Origin: Ehretia macrophylla
Lineage: Eukaryota; Streptophyta; Magnoliopsida; Boraginales; Ehretiaceae
Direction of reading: 5' to 3'
Assembly: GCA_037974665.1 (NCBI GenBank)
Contig: CM075773.1
Span: forward strand, 62,898,763 to 62,962,762
DNA: 64,000 nt
Shown: one piece after another, positions 40,989 through 51,990 of the stretch
Numbering within the stretch: position 1 is the first letter of the stretch
Layout of the letters: every line of letters starts with the position of its first letter
Made by a program: the position numbers and the translations under genes
Notes under the pieces: generated by a model
The model's input: only the letters and a program-made list of their open reading frames with translations
What the model was told of the DNA's origin: nothing
Database searches by the model: none

Positions 40989-42193
40989 TGTATCTAGTGC
41001 TTATTAACACTTGTTAGGCTATTTTTAATAAAATCTCTATAATGGGTCTTTATCTATTATTTTAAAGACTTATATAGAGATCAAATAGTATTTTAGAGAT
41101 CCACTTAAAGACCAAGATAAAAAAACTGTTTTAAAACCCATTTAGAGACCAAGATAAAAAAAAAATCTCCGATGACGGTCTCTATAAAATTGAGTTTTTA
41201 TATTGTGTTAATTTTAATTTTATATAATAATTTAATTATGTGTTATTTTTTTTAATTAATTATTATTTAGATTATTTCAATTTCTTTAACGAATATTGTG
41301 ATAAAAATCAAACAGTAACTGTTAAGGTAAAAACTTAATATTGGGTTCACAGAATGCTCTTGAAATATAAACCTGCAAAAATAGAAATTTTGGATAGTTC
41401 TCGAGAATAGTTTCGATACTGAAGTTAATATACTCTTTCAAATATAATCGGAATATTAATTTTAAGAAAAAAGTGTAAGAGGAATGAGTTACATGTGATA
41501 TAAAAATATAAAACACTTTATTCTAGTCGTCAATCACATAACATTATCCTATTTTTTTTATTTTGGTTTAGAATCAACAATGTAAAGTATAAAACTCATA
41601 GATGAAGCTATTACATTACCTTAACAGAAAAAAAAAAAAAAAAGAAAAAAAAAAGGGGAAAAAATTACCAGAAGATGAAGCAAGGAGTGTAGAGAATATA
41701 AACAATTTTGACAATATATCATAGGATAATTATTCACTTAGGAAATGAAAAGTTTCAAATTGAAATGAGATACAAATTACAATTCAGAATCAAATTGCTA
41801 GGCTTCGTTGATCCCAAATTACATTTCTCTTTTTTTCTTTTTTTTTTTTCCCTCTTGAACGTTGAATTTGCAAATTAAAGCACCACAAAATAGAGATTAC
41901 CATATAATCTCCCCCTCACTAATATGGATTTGAATCTCCTTATAATGTATAGCATTTTAAAGGAGATTAAGTGACAGTAAACTATACAAATTATTTTATT
42001 GTAACTGTATCATTAATTCACCATCATTAAATCTCCTTTATATCGAGTCCAACTAATCTACCTCTATTTACATGGACCAAAATATCCAATTAACCTTCAC
42101 ATTAAAGAACTTCATAAATACTTTATTCATAAGAGGCCACCAAGAATCTAAAGCGAAATCAAAGCACTCCATCAAACAACAGACCCGACCCGA
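40989..42193. other. Intergenic DNA and 3' flank of the zinc-finger gene
   Basis: No gene is supported. At 41035-41175 the phrases 'aagacttatatagagatc', 'ttagagatccacttaaagaccaagat' and 'ccatttagagaccaagat' recur, suggesting a degenerate short repeat. The 3' UTR of the minus-strand zinc-finger gene should lie in the last few hundred bases, just left of 42194. Confidence 0.4.
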
Positions 42194-43315
42194 TCACTTA
42201 ACAAGTTCGGATACCCGCCTGACATGGGCACCGGGATCCGGACTACCGGAGTCGAGCGCGTTCTCCTTACTGAGTTTCGCGTAGATTTTCGCACGGAGGT
42301 CCCTGCCAGACTCCACCCTCTCCATTACAGGCTCCTCGTCACAAGCCTGGTCCCAAATATCAAACACCCCGAAACCGGACCGAGTCGGGTCACCGGTCGG
42401 TGTAGTCGGCATGCTTATAAATCCGGGTCGGGTCGTGATCGGGCCCCTGGGTGATCCAAAGCCCATTTTACACCCCCAAGCTGGTGGGCTCATACTCATG
42501 CCCATACCCATACCCATACCCATAACCATACCCGTATTCATCCTAGGTTTACGAACCTGCAGATTGTGCATTGAGTCAGCGAGTTCACTCACTGAGTTGA
42601 AACTGGGTGAAATCGGTGGCGAATCGGTCCAGTCAGACGGCGGAGACGAGGGAGGAGAATACAAACCAGAACGAGTCATAAACGAGTCATGACCGAGTCG
42701 ACTCGGAAACTCGGCGGGTGGCGAAACTCGGAGCTGCTCAGGAGTGTGCGCGAAGAAACAAACGCGTCGTTGACAGTGGGTCCCATCTTTACAAGGCTGC
42801 GTACGATAGCGAGACGGGTGTAGCCAGCACTCAAATACGCCGTGAGCGTACTCACACGCGTCACCCTTTTGACAAAACTGCCCTTTACGAAAATCCGGGC
42901 ACGGACTGCCCGAATAATTATAGACACGTGGATCACGCCTGCGTGCTTTCTCACCTGGGTGGGCAAATGGGCAGTCCGTCCAGTCATGTGACCTGCCACG
43001 TGTACACTTCCGTACTTTGAACTCATACATGCTGAAGAAATGATCGCATGTGAACGAGTCCACGGAGATATCCAAGTCCTCATCGCTTTTATCGTAGTCT
43101 GAAACGACGTCGTTGGTATTGGATGGAGGATAACAACGTTGGAGTGCTGTTAAGGTTTCGAATGAAATGTCTGCATTGCTGCTGTTAAGGGTGAGTGGAT
43201 ATGGTGGTGGTGTGTTATTGGCAGTTGGATCTTCGGGGAAGTTGTCCCAAGGAGGCACGTGGACGGTTGGATTCGGACGAGGTGTTTCGCCTTTGATCAT
43301 CATCATCATCATCAT
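42194..43315 (-). CDS. Tandem CCCH zinc-finger protein (plant RR-TZF class)
   Basis: One uninterrupted exon encodes 373 aa. An arginine-rich (RR) segment comes first: [19 protein letters not shown] (C104-X10-C115-X3-H119). It is followed by two CCCH fingers, C139-X8-C148-X5-C154-X3-H158 and C175-X5-C181-X4-C186-X3-H190, separated by exactly 16 residues. That spacing defines the plant RR-TZF family (AtTZF1-like, including OZF1/OZF2). Family members bind AU-rich mRNA, shuttle between nucleus and cytoplasmic granules, and act in hormone, stress and seed responses; this is family knowledge, not shown here. The C-terminal half is Ser/Pro-rich with a Met-Gly run (about residues 283-292). Six consecutive Met codons make the true start uncertain by up to five residues. 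The locally high GC contrasts with its AT-rich surroundings. Confidence 0.95.
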   Translation of the reverse strand: MMMMMMIKGETPRPNPTVHVPPWDNFPEDPTANNTPPPYPLTLNSSNADISFETLTALQRCYPPSNTNDVVSDYDKSDEDLDISVDSFTCDHFFSMYEFKVRKCTRGRSHDWTDCPFAHPGEKARRRDPRVYNYSGSPCPDFRKGQFCQKGDACEYAHGVFECWLHPSRYRTQPCKDGTHCQRRVCFFAHTPEQLRVSPPAEFPSRLGHDSFMTRSGLYSPPSSPPSDWTDSPPISPSFNSVSELADSMHNLQVRKPRMNTGMVMGMGMGMGMSMSPPAWGCKMGFGSPRGPITTRPGFISMPTTPTGDPTRSGFGVFDIWDQACDEEPVMERVESGRDLRAKIYAKLSKENALDSGSPDPGAHVRRVSELVK

Positions 43316-43390
43316 TCTTTGTGAGCTATGCTAGTGCTGTTTTTGGCTGTCTGAAGATAGTAGAGAGTGGATGCTTTGGCCTTTGAGTGG

Positions 43391-43444
43391 GAATATAAAC
43401 AAGTTCATTAACCGTGGTTAAAAAAATTGTGTTAACCACGGTTG
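43391..43444 (-). promoter_or_regulatory. TATA box and inverted TTAACC elements of the zinc-finger gene
   Basis: On the minus strand a TTTATATTC TATA-like box (43391-43399) lies about 80 bp before the first ATG. Just upstream is a palindromic TTAACCGTGGTTAA (43408-43421) and, 10 bp on, a second inverted copy TTAACCACGGTTGG (43431-43444). GGTTAA cores resemble GT-1/trihelix sites and the AACC(G/A) cores resemble MYB sites. Which factor binds is unknown. Confidence 0.45.
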
Positions 43445-44705
43445 GGTTAAAATTTCTACTGTCTCCACTTCCACCATGTATAGATAGACTACGGGTTAAA
43501 ATTGGCACAAGGGCTATTAGTCGTTGGCAACCTTTCTCTTGAAAATGGAGCGGAATAATCGAATAATAATTCGATCTTTATTAAATGTTTCGAATTTAAA
43601 TTTATGTTATTCCATCATAAAACATACGCATATTTTTTATTTTTTATAATGAGGAACTTATCCAACTCTTTTAAGATTGTTTAGGACTCTTATACGTAGA
43701 GGTGGCTTGTACCTCTACTAGTTTAGATCGGGACGATGGTCAGGTAAGTCCCTCATCCTCTCGTGAAGGTTTAGGCAAACATGTCCCCTTCCATTCTTGT
43801 AACTTCTTTTGTGTAATTAATAAAATCCCAAAAGAAAGTCCCCTCCTTCTACCAAAAAAAAAAACTTATCCAAGCAAAACTGCATTAGATCTACCAAAAT
43901 TGTTTTTTGCAGTAATATATCTCAATACATACTTTAAGTCAGCCAAGTGCTAAACAATATTTATAATATTTTGAACTTTTAACTACAAGTTACTACCCGA
44001 CTACTCTACCTAATCTTTGGGGGCTCTTACCACGAATATTGTTCGTCTTTAACTGACTCAAACTTGCGATAAAATACGCTACTACACTATGAGATTTATA
44101 TCTTAGAGTAAATTCAATATGATGCATAAAGATGAGTTCTCCTCACAAAAATGAAAGAAATGAAAGAAAAAAACAAAGTTGTTCACAACCTTATCTCTTG
44201 GTAGGGAAAATCATTTCGTGGATAACAAGGATAGTATAGTACAAGTGTACAAGGACATGTTTGGAAAGTGTAAAAGCTTCAAGCCAACGATGTTGATCAT
44301 TATTCAGCTCAATTTACTTGAGAATATAAGAGGAGCACATATAAAAAGCCAAGAGGAAGACAAGTTACAATTTGGAAATGCTTTTGATTGTCCTTGTGAA
44401 TTATGATCATGCATTTCTTCAAATGTTAAGAGGTAGCGAGTATGGAGATCAAAATGTATGAATCATTATAAGGTATATAACACCATAACTCCTATGCTTA
44501 GTTGAAAGTGTACAGGATTTTCTTACGTTTTTAAAAGTGCACTAGAACCTTCTGTAGTTTTAAAAAAAGTAGCATTACAAATATAATATGAACAAAAATT
44601 TAAATAAAAAAAAAAACTAGTAAAAGGTCAAAATGATAATAAAATCTCAAAGTTGAGGTGTTGCGACAATAAATTCTCATATTTAAGTCTTATGATGTGT
44701 GTCAC
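43445..44705. other. Intergenic DNA with a possible LINE 3' tail
   Basis: No gene is supported. At about 43690-43862 the plus strand ends in 'ttgtgtaattaataaaatccc...accaaaaaaaaaa', which looks like the 3' UTR and poly(A) tail of a truncated L1 LINE. The segment 44080-44125 is similar to 55415-55460 (see findings). The 75-codon frame at 44179-44406 shows no family motif. Confidence 0.4.
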
Positions 44706-45899
44706 TGTTGTCCCTTAATTAAATCTAAGAGGGGGGATGAATTAGGTTATATAGGCAATAATACAACTTTTTCGATTAGACAATATACTAGCAATACTTA
44801 ATCAAAAAATAAATTTAAGCAAATGTATACTTTAGCAATATAAAGAGTGAGTGAGGTAATTTATCAAACACTTAGTGTGCAGAAAATAGTGCAAAGAAAT
44901 AGTTGAGAGAAATAGATTGCAAATCGCGATTTTAGCGTGGTTCGGCCTCCGCCTAAGTCCACGACCTAAGCTCCCCGCTTAGGATTTCAACAATCTTCAC
45001 TATAGTGGCTTTTCAAATGTTGGTGAGTCCACAAACCAACTACAATAGTAGTTCAAGCTTTTACAATAGAAAAAATCTCTTCTAAACAACAAAGCATTAA
45101 CTCTAACACTTTTGACAAGGAAATCATTCACTTCAAAGTGTTTTAACTCCCTCTTTTGATAAGTGTTTGACATTCACAATAAAAGCCCTCTTTTAGAGTT
45201 GATAAATACAATGAATGTCTCTCTCACAATAAAGCTCACAATTTCTTGCTCAAGTATAGCTCAATGATGATTCAAAGATAAAGATAATGAAAGAACTCAA
45301 GTATAATTGCTTTGAATCAATCCCTTCAAAAATTGCAGTTGAGAGCACTTAATATAGCTGAAAAAATGGTGTAATTAATGCTTCCAATGTTCACAAACGG
45401 CTATATTTTGAATCAGCATTTTTGGCCTGACTGGTCGATCCCTGTTCGCCGGTTGTCCGGTGGACAGGTCTCGGACAGACTACCATTTGGCCACCGGTCA
45501 ACCGGTTGCCATGGGGTCGTCCGGTGGAACCAAAATTGTCAGGGTTGGGTTTTAAAAGATGTTTCTTTTGAACACTTTTTGTAAAACATTTTTCAAATAT
45601 TTCAAAACAATATTTGAGAATCATTGTTGAGCATATACCATTTGCAAGACCCAAAACCTCAGTCAAGTCCCAACCGGTACCCCTTATGACTTCAGTCTCC
45701 ATCCTTATAACTCCATATTCATTCTTTTGAATCTTCTTCCTTGAACTTATGGATGTTCTTCTTCTTTCTTTAGCTTGATGATTTTGGAATCGGAGTCAAT
45801 CTTGATTCATCTTTACTTATGCACACTTAATAAACTCATTAAACATATTTATGGTTTGTAATCATCGAAACCAAGATTTAGAAACCTTTTAGGCTAACA
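44706..45899 (-). repeat. 3' LTR of the Sirevirus-like element (1,194 bp)
   Basis: On the minus strand it begins TGTTAGCCTAAAAGG (plus-strand end 45899) and ends TTAATTAAGGGACAACA (plus-strand start 44706). It contains the 'CCCCCCTCTTAG' block typical of Sirevirus LTRs (plus-strand 44729-44740) and, on the plus strand at about 44935-44965, GTGGTTCGGCC...GTCCACG, another conserved LTR phrase with complementary ends. A GC-rich part at 45420-45535 is packed with CCGGT-type motifs. Because the other LTR is gone, neither TSD nor age can be tested. Confidence 0.78.
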
Positions 45900-46407
45900 A
45901 TCTGACAAAACTTATCTCAAATAATAATAATGTAAGCATAATGAGTTTGAGAGAATATTTATCATTTTGTGCAATTTTGAGTTTGTTTGAACCTAAGATA
46001 TAAGTTTGTTCAAAAACTCCCCCTCAACAGGTGCATACATAACAACTCCCCCTTGATGTATGAGTTCTTTTTAGATATGCTTCTATTATTTATATTTCTC
46101 CCCCTTTTTGTCAGTAGCAAAAAAAATGAAGATCAATCACACAACAATATTAGCTTCCTAGGTGACATTAGCAAGCAAAGAAAAGCATGTCTAGATTTGA
46201 ACAACAAACACTTGACACAAAGTCACAAAGTAAGCAAGTCATAGAAAGAAAAACTACCAAAGCAATGAAGATGAAATATCAAAAACAAAATATCAAACCA
46301 ATGGAAGAGAATGCATGAAGTAAAGCATGATTGTTGGAAAAAGAAAGTTGCAAAGTTTAATGAGAAAGGAGAAAGGGGAGCATTCTAAGCATCGCTGAGC
46401 AACGGGC
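45900..46407 (-). other. Polypurine tracts before the Sirevirus 3' LTR
   Basis: On the minus strand the segment has three G-rich purine runs of the AGGGGGAG type (plus-strand about 46018-46023, 46049-46054 and 46101-46106). Multiple polypurine tracts are a Sirevirus habit, and they prime plus-strand DNA synthesis. The rest is AT-rich 3' untranslated sequence. Confidence 0.7.
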
Positions 46408-47585
46408 TTAATCCTTCATAAATTTCTCATAGAGCTTCTCAAACATTTTGTTCATGCCCTTCATCTCGGTCTTGACGTCATCGACAGTCAAGAATAACTG
46501 ATCAACTTTTGAAGTCATATTATCAACTTTGGTATTGACTTCTTCAAGAGTGACTGGACGAAGTTTGCTTCTTGTGGATGAACTAGCACCACCAATATCA
46601 ACTCGGGAAGGACCAACATTAGCATCTCTGTCTTCGGGATTTCCTTCATCACTCTCGCTTGCAGCTTCACTTTCATCACCTTCTTCCCCAAGGTCATAGT
46701 TCTCTAGATCATCAACTACTTCAGATTGAACCTTGCGGAATTGACATTGCTGAATGTAGACAATGTCATTATTTTCATGAGCCATGGTTGTCTATCTAGG
46801 AAATACTTGTCAAGGAGGTAGATGGAGTCATTTAAGGGTTCAAATTGACCAATACGATCGAGACCTCTAAGACGGAACAGATGACACAAGATCATCCCAT
46901 AGGGCAGAGATTTATTCTTAAAGGCCAGTATGTGACTAAGTATAATGTATGGAAGGTTGATTTTTACCTTCTTGTACATGAGGTGTAGCACATAACCCAT
47001 GAAGGATGGAATGGTCCCGTCTTTTATATTGCAAGGCATGATAGATTGATTGAGGATATAGAGGAGCAAACGTTTCTCACCACATAGTTGATCTCTCTTG
47101 GGCATAAACTCTTCCAACTTTCCCGTCTCTTCCCATAGTGTAGTACACATTTCCTTGAAAGCGTCTGTGTGGAGTTCACTTGGTAAGTTGACAGCGGTAT
47201 AGAGTCTGAGAAAACGATGTGGAATAGCAAATAAGTTAGCCACTTCCTGTTCACTTACAAAGAGGTTAACACCACTTACTCTACTCTTTATCCCCCGTAC
47301 ACCGGCTTGTTCACCTTCTACTGCATAGGCATAGAATTCACGAACCTATAGATCACAGTTGATGTCCTCGAGTCCAAACAAGGGAAGCCATTGTTGATGA
47401 CGAAGCAGTTTATGGGGACGAGTGGAATCTAAAAAGTCTGAAGGATCAACGCATTTACCCCATAGTATATCCTTTTTAGAGAAATCTCTTGGGGCTATGA
47501 CTTACATAGGATCCCATGGATCAATGGTATAAGGCTTAAATGCGGTCCTTTGTCTCTTGGAGGCTTGTCTAGATGATGATGCCAT
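46408..47585 (-). pseudogene. Extra Sirevirus ORF between pol and LTR, broken
   Basis: The likely start is the Met of MASSSRQASKRQRTAF at 47585. The frame continues through KDILWGKCVDP, QQWLPLFGLEDI and REFYAYA, then VANLFAIPHRFLRLY (47243), PYGMILCHLFRLRGL and a frameshift near 46790 into an acidic Ser/Glu-rich part and a C-terminal coiled coil (EEVNTKVDNMTSKVDQLFLTVDDVKTE... ending MKD, 46408). In-frame stops lie at about 47506 and 47350. The order matches the 'putative plant transposon protein' family found next to pol in SIRE elements, sometimes described as env-like. Here I see no signal peptide or membrane anchor. The function is unknown. Confidence 0.75.
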
Positions 47586-48047
47586 GAGGAGACGAGAGAA
47601 TTTGCAAAAGAAAGCAAGAATTTTTGGTTGGGTAATTTCGTCGAGCACTGGTGTGCAAGAGAATTTTTGAGGAATTTTGAAAAGGATTTGAAAGAGAATT
47701 GAGTAAGTTGTGAAAATTAAAAGCTAGTATCTTTCGTTTGCAATGCAAGAACGGAATTGGGAAGGTGATGAGAAACAATGAAAAGTTATAGAATTAAGAT
47801 GAGTTTTGATGAAGAAAGGATTGAGTTTTGAATGAATTTTGAGATTTTAAAGGTTTTGTTCGTCAGTGCCGCGACCGGACGAGGGTGAGCACGCCGGTAG
47901 TCCAGTGTCATACCCTCGTCTGCCCGAGGCACGTTCACCGGACGAAGGTGTGCTTCACCGGTCGACCGGTGGAAGACCCCTCTTCCGGTGGTGCACTTTT
48001 TGTCAGAAAGTGCAATACACCCAAAAAAAAACTTCAAGTTACATTTT

Positions 48048-51000
48048 TCAACACATTTTAAGCATACCTAACTCTCTTTTTATCACACAAAATTGATTCT
48101 CATGCAATGGTTTGGTAAAAATATCAGCTAATTGATTCACGGAATCAACAAAGTTGAGCACAATATTTCTTTTTTGAACATGATCGCGAATGAAATGATG
48201 CCTAATTTGAATATGTTTTGTTCTGGAGTGTTGAATGGGATATTTAGTGAGATTAATGACACTTGTGTTATCACATTTAATAGGCACACTATCGTAAACA
48301 AGACCATAATCAAGCAAATTTTGTTTCATCCAAAGAATTCGTGCCACACAATTTCTAGCAGATACATATTCAGCTTCAGCCGTAGAGAGAACTACACTAT
48401 TTTGCTTTTTACTAGACCAAGAGATTAATGAATGTCCTAAAAATTGACAGCATCCACTAGTACTTTTTCTATCTACACGATCTCCTGCATAATCCGCATC
48501 CGAATACCCTACCAGTTCAAATGAGGTGTCTTTTGGATACCATAATCCTAAATCTATAGTCCCCTTAAGATATCTAATGATTCTTTTTACAGAATTTAAG
48601 TGAGATTATTTAGGATGTGATTGAAAACGAGCACATAAGCACACAACAAATACGATATCGGGTCTAGAAGCAGTTAAATAAAGAAGGCTTCCGATCATAC
48701 CTCGATATTGCTTTTTATCTACCTTGTTACCTTTCCCATGTTTGTCAAGCTTGGTTGATATTGACATTGGTGTACTCATTTCTTTTGCTGACTCAATCCC
48801 AAATTTTTTGATAAGTTCTCTAGTGTACTTGGCTTGATTGATGAAAGTACCCTCTTGCGTTTGCTTGATTTGGAGTCCGAGAAAGAAATTCAATTCTCCC
48901 ATCATACTCATCTCAAATTCCTTGTGCATACACTTAGAAAAATACTCACAAAGAGATTCATTAGTAGCGCCAAAGATTATATCATCAACATAAATTTGTA
49001 CAAGCAATATATCTTTGTCTTTTGTTTTGACAAAGAGAGTGGAATCTAATTTGCCTCTAGTGAACCCTTTTTCAAACAAATAGTTGCTAAACCTATTATA
49101 CCATGCTCTAGGTGCTTGCTTAAGGCCATATAATGCCTTATCCAGTTTATATACATGATTTGGCAAGTTAGAGTCCTCAAATCCGGGTGGTTGTTTCATA
49201 TATACTTCTTCCTTAAGATAGCCATTTAGAGAGGCACTTTTTACATACATTTGATATAATTTAAAGTTCATAAAACATGCAAAAGCAAGAAGCATACGAA
49301 TGGATTCAAGTCTAGCCACTGGAGCAAAAGTCTTATCATAATCTATCCCTTCTTCTTCATTATACCATTGAGCCACTAGTCTAGCTTTGTTTCTAGTTAC
49401 AACTCCGGATTCATCTAACTTATTTCTAAAAACCCATTTTGTACCAATTATGGGATAGTCCTTAGGTTTTTCAACTAGATGTCACACTTTACTTATTTCA
49501 AATTGATTTAATTCTTCTTGCATGACAACTATCCAATCTTCATGATCTAAAGCTTCTTTAACATTTTTAGGCTCTACTTGAGAAAGAAAAGCAACATGTT
49601 CACAATATGCATTCAGATTAGAGCGAGTTATTACTCCCTTTGAAGGATCACCAAGAATTTGGTCATTTGGGTGATCTCTTACAAACTTCCAACATTTTGG
49701 TAGATCATCATTTGTTGTCACTTCTTGGTCATTTTGCATTGGTTGTACATTTCTTTGTGGATTTTCTAGAGTTTCACCATCCTTTGGGGTTTGACCTTCT
49801 TCAACATTTGTCTCCTTTGGATCTCTTGAGGTTCCTTCGTTGCCGATGGTTGTAGGTAAGATTTGAGTGTCAACTTCAGAAACACCTACATCATCATCAT
49901 TCTTTCTCAGAGCGAAATGATTAGTTTTATCAAAATCCACATGCATAGACTCTTCGATAAGCATGTTTCTTTTGTTAAAGACTCTATAAGCTTTACTTCT
50001 TGAAGAGCAACCCATAAAAAGTCTTTCATCCAATTTCGAATCAAATTTGCCAAGATGTTCTTTTGTATTAAGGATGAAACACTTTAAAATAAGATACATT
50101 TGGTGCTCTACCTTTCCATAATTCATAGGGTGTTTTCTTTAAAAAAGGTCTAATTAGTACATGATTTAACACATAATATGCGGTATTTACGGCTTCACCC
50201 CAAAAGTATGTTGGCAAGTTATTTTCTTTCAACATTGTTCTTGCCATTTCTTGTAGTGTTCGATTCTTTCTTTCTACTATCCTATTTTGTTGAGGAGTTC
50301 TAGGAGCCAAAAAATTATGTTCAATGTCACGTTCTTCACAATAATCCATAAAAGATGCATTTATAAATTCGGTACCTTGGTCACTATGAATGCAATTTAT
50401 GTAATAGCCTTTCTCATTTTGCACTTTGTTACAAAGTTTAGCAAATTCATTGAAGGCATCATTTTTATGTGCAAGAGGTCTTACCCATGTGAATCTAGTG
50501 TAATCATCTATAATAACATAGACATATCTAGATCCACCTAGACTTGCCACATTCATTGGACCAAATAGATCCATATGTAATTTTTGTAAAGCTCTTGATG
50601 TGGTTACCTTGCTAATTGTTTTGAACGATGTCTTATGTTGTTTTCCAAATTGACATGCATTACATAGATGGTCTTTTTGAAATCTAGTCTTAGGAAGACC
50701 TATGACAAGTTCTTTTCTCGAAAACTTAGCAAGTAAATCCATATTTGCATGACCAAGTCTTCTATGCCATAACCATGAATCTTCATTAATGGTAACTAAG
50801 CATGTCACATTTTGGCACTTCAATTCATGAAGATTGATTACACATACATTATCACATCTATCTCCAACAAATATTATTTTATCATCTTTTTCATACACCT
50901 TGCAACAAGTAGATAGAAATTCAACTCTAAATCCATTATCACAAAATTGACTTACACTTAGTAAATTATGTTTAAGACCTTTAACATACAAGACATCATG

Positions 51001-51990
51001 AATAGAAAGAGAGCTTATATCTCCTATGCTACCCTTACCAATGACTTTGCCTCATTCATTTCCTTCATACCTAACTTTACCTTTGAAGTTTCTGTCAATC
51101 TCATAAAAGAAAGATACATCTCCCGTCATGTGCCTTGAGCACCCACTGTCAATAACCCAAGTATCTTCATACTTCATCTCTAGGGAAACCTATCATTTAT
51201 AGAAACAAATCAAGTTCATTTTAGTCCCCAAGGTTCTATTGGGTCCTTTTGTGTTAGTACGAAGTCCTAATACATCTAATAACTCATTTGGATCTAAGCC
51301 ATAAAGGAATATAAGAATCTCTTCCCACCATGTTTCTAAATCTACATCGTGATACATTGTGACCAATCTTCTCATAATAAGTGTATCTTTTAAACGATCC
51401 TCTTGATGTTGAGGCTTCATTCCAAGAGGATGATGCTTTGACAAAATAATTTTGCAACCTTTTTTGATATGGCTTATAGCCAATTCTCTTTTTGTCAAAT
51501 TGTACTTCTTATGATTCTTTTAATGGTGGATGGACAATTGAGGATTGAGAAGCTTTTACAAAGATGGTTTTTGAAGACTTTGGTTTAAAAAATGGCTCAT
51601 AGCCAATTCCACCTTTGTCGAGTGGTGATTTTTGAGAACCAAGAATTTCATCCAAGACCTTTGTTCCTTTTGAAAATCTAGCTAGATCATTTTGTAGGCC
51701 AAGAACTTGTTTTTCAAAATCTTTGATTTCTAATTCATTTTTGGACTTTAAATGATAGTATTCACACATTTCTTTAGTAAGAGTATTATTTTCATCTCTA
51801 AGTTTCTTAATTTTCTTTTGAAGTTCATCATTTTCTTTTTGAAAATTCTTTACTTTTGAATGTGCAAGAAGAAAGCTATCATGTAGTTTTGAAAATTCAT
51901 TTGTTAGTTCCTGAAATGTACATTCATCATCATTAAATTTTTCAAAATCTAAGACATAAATAAATTTTGTTTTTTGTCGGATGAATAAAT
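48048..51990 (-). pseudogene. Broken Sirevirus-like gag-pol
   Basis: Minus-strand order: Gag C-part with a heptad coiled coil (51990-51509), a degenerate zinc knuckle (YTYYEKIGHNVSRC, about 51400), protease WVIDSGCSRHM with catalytic DSG (about 51150), pre-integrase zinc segment WHRRLGHANM and CNACQFGKQ, integrase DDE residues in MDLFGP, HSDQGTEF and QQNRIVERKNRT (50991-50068), linker, RT (49376-48606) with YVDDIIFG, and RNase H ending MLKM (to 48048), including STAEAEY. The first catalytic Asp of RT is replaced: MYVKSASLNG instead of the usual MDVKSAFLNG. Several stops (for example at 50992 onward, 48603-48605) separate the pieces. No active polyprotein can form. Confidence 0.92.

Larger units (their letters stand above)
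44706..51990 (-). mobile_element. 5'-truncated Sirevirus-like Ty1/copia element
   Basis: Reading the minus strand: partial gag with coiled coil, protease, integrase, reverse transcriptase, RNase H, an extra ORF, several polypurine tracts, and a 3' LTR (45899 to 44706). The extra ORF after pol, multiple AGGGGGAG tracts before the LTR, and an LTR starting TGTTAGCCTAAAAGG with a CATCCCCCCTCTTAGA block near its other end are the features of the Sirevirus (SIRE/Maximus) lineage. The 5' LTR, primer site and start of gag are missing. Stop codons and changed catalytic residues show it is inactive. Confidence 0.9.

Noticed and set aside
42718..43020. 100-codon plus-strand frame and a 135-codon minus-strand alternative frame
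   Set aside because: Shadows of the GC-rich zinc-finger coding exon in other frames.
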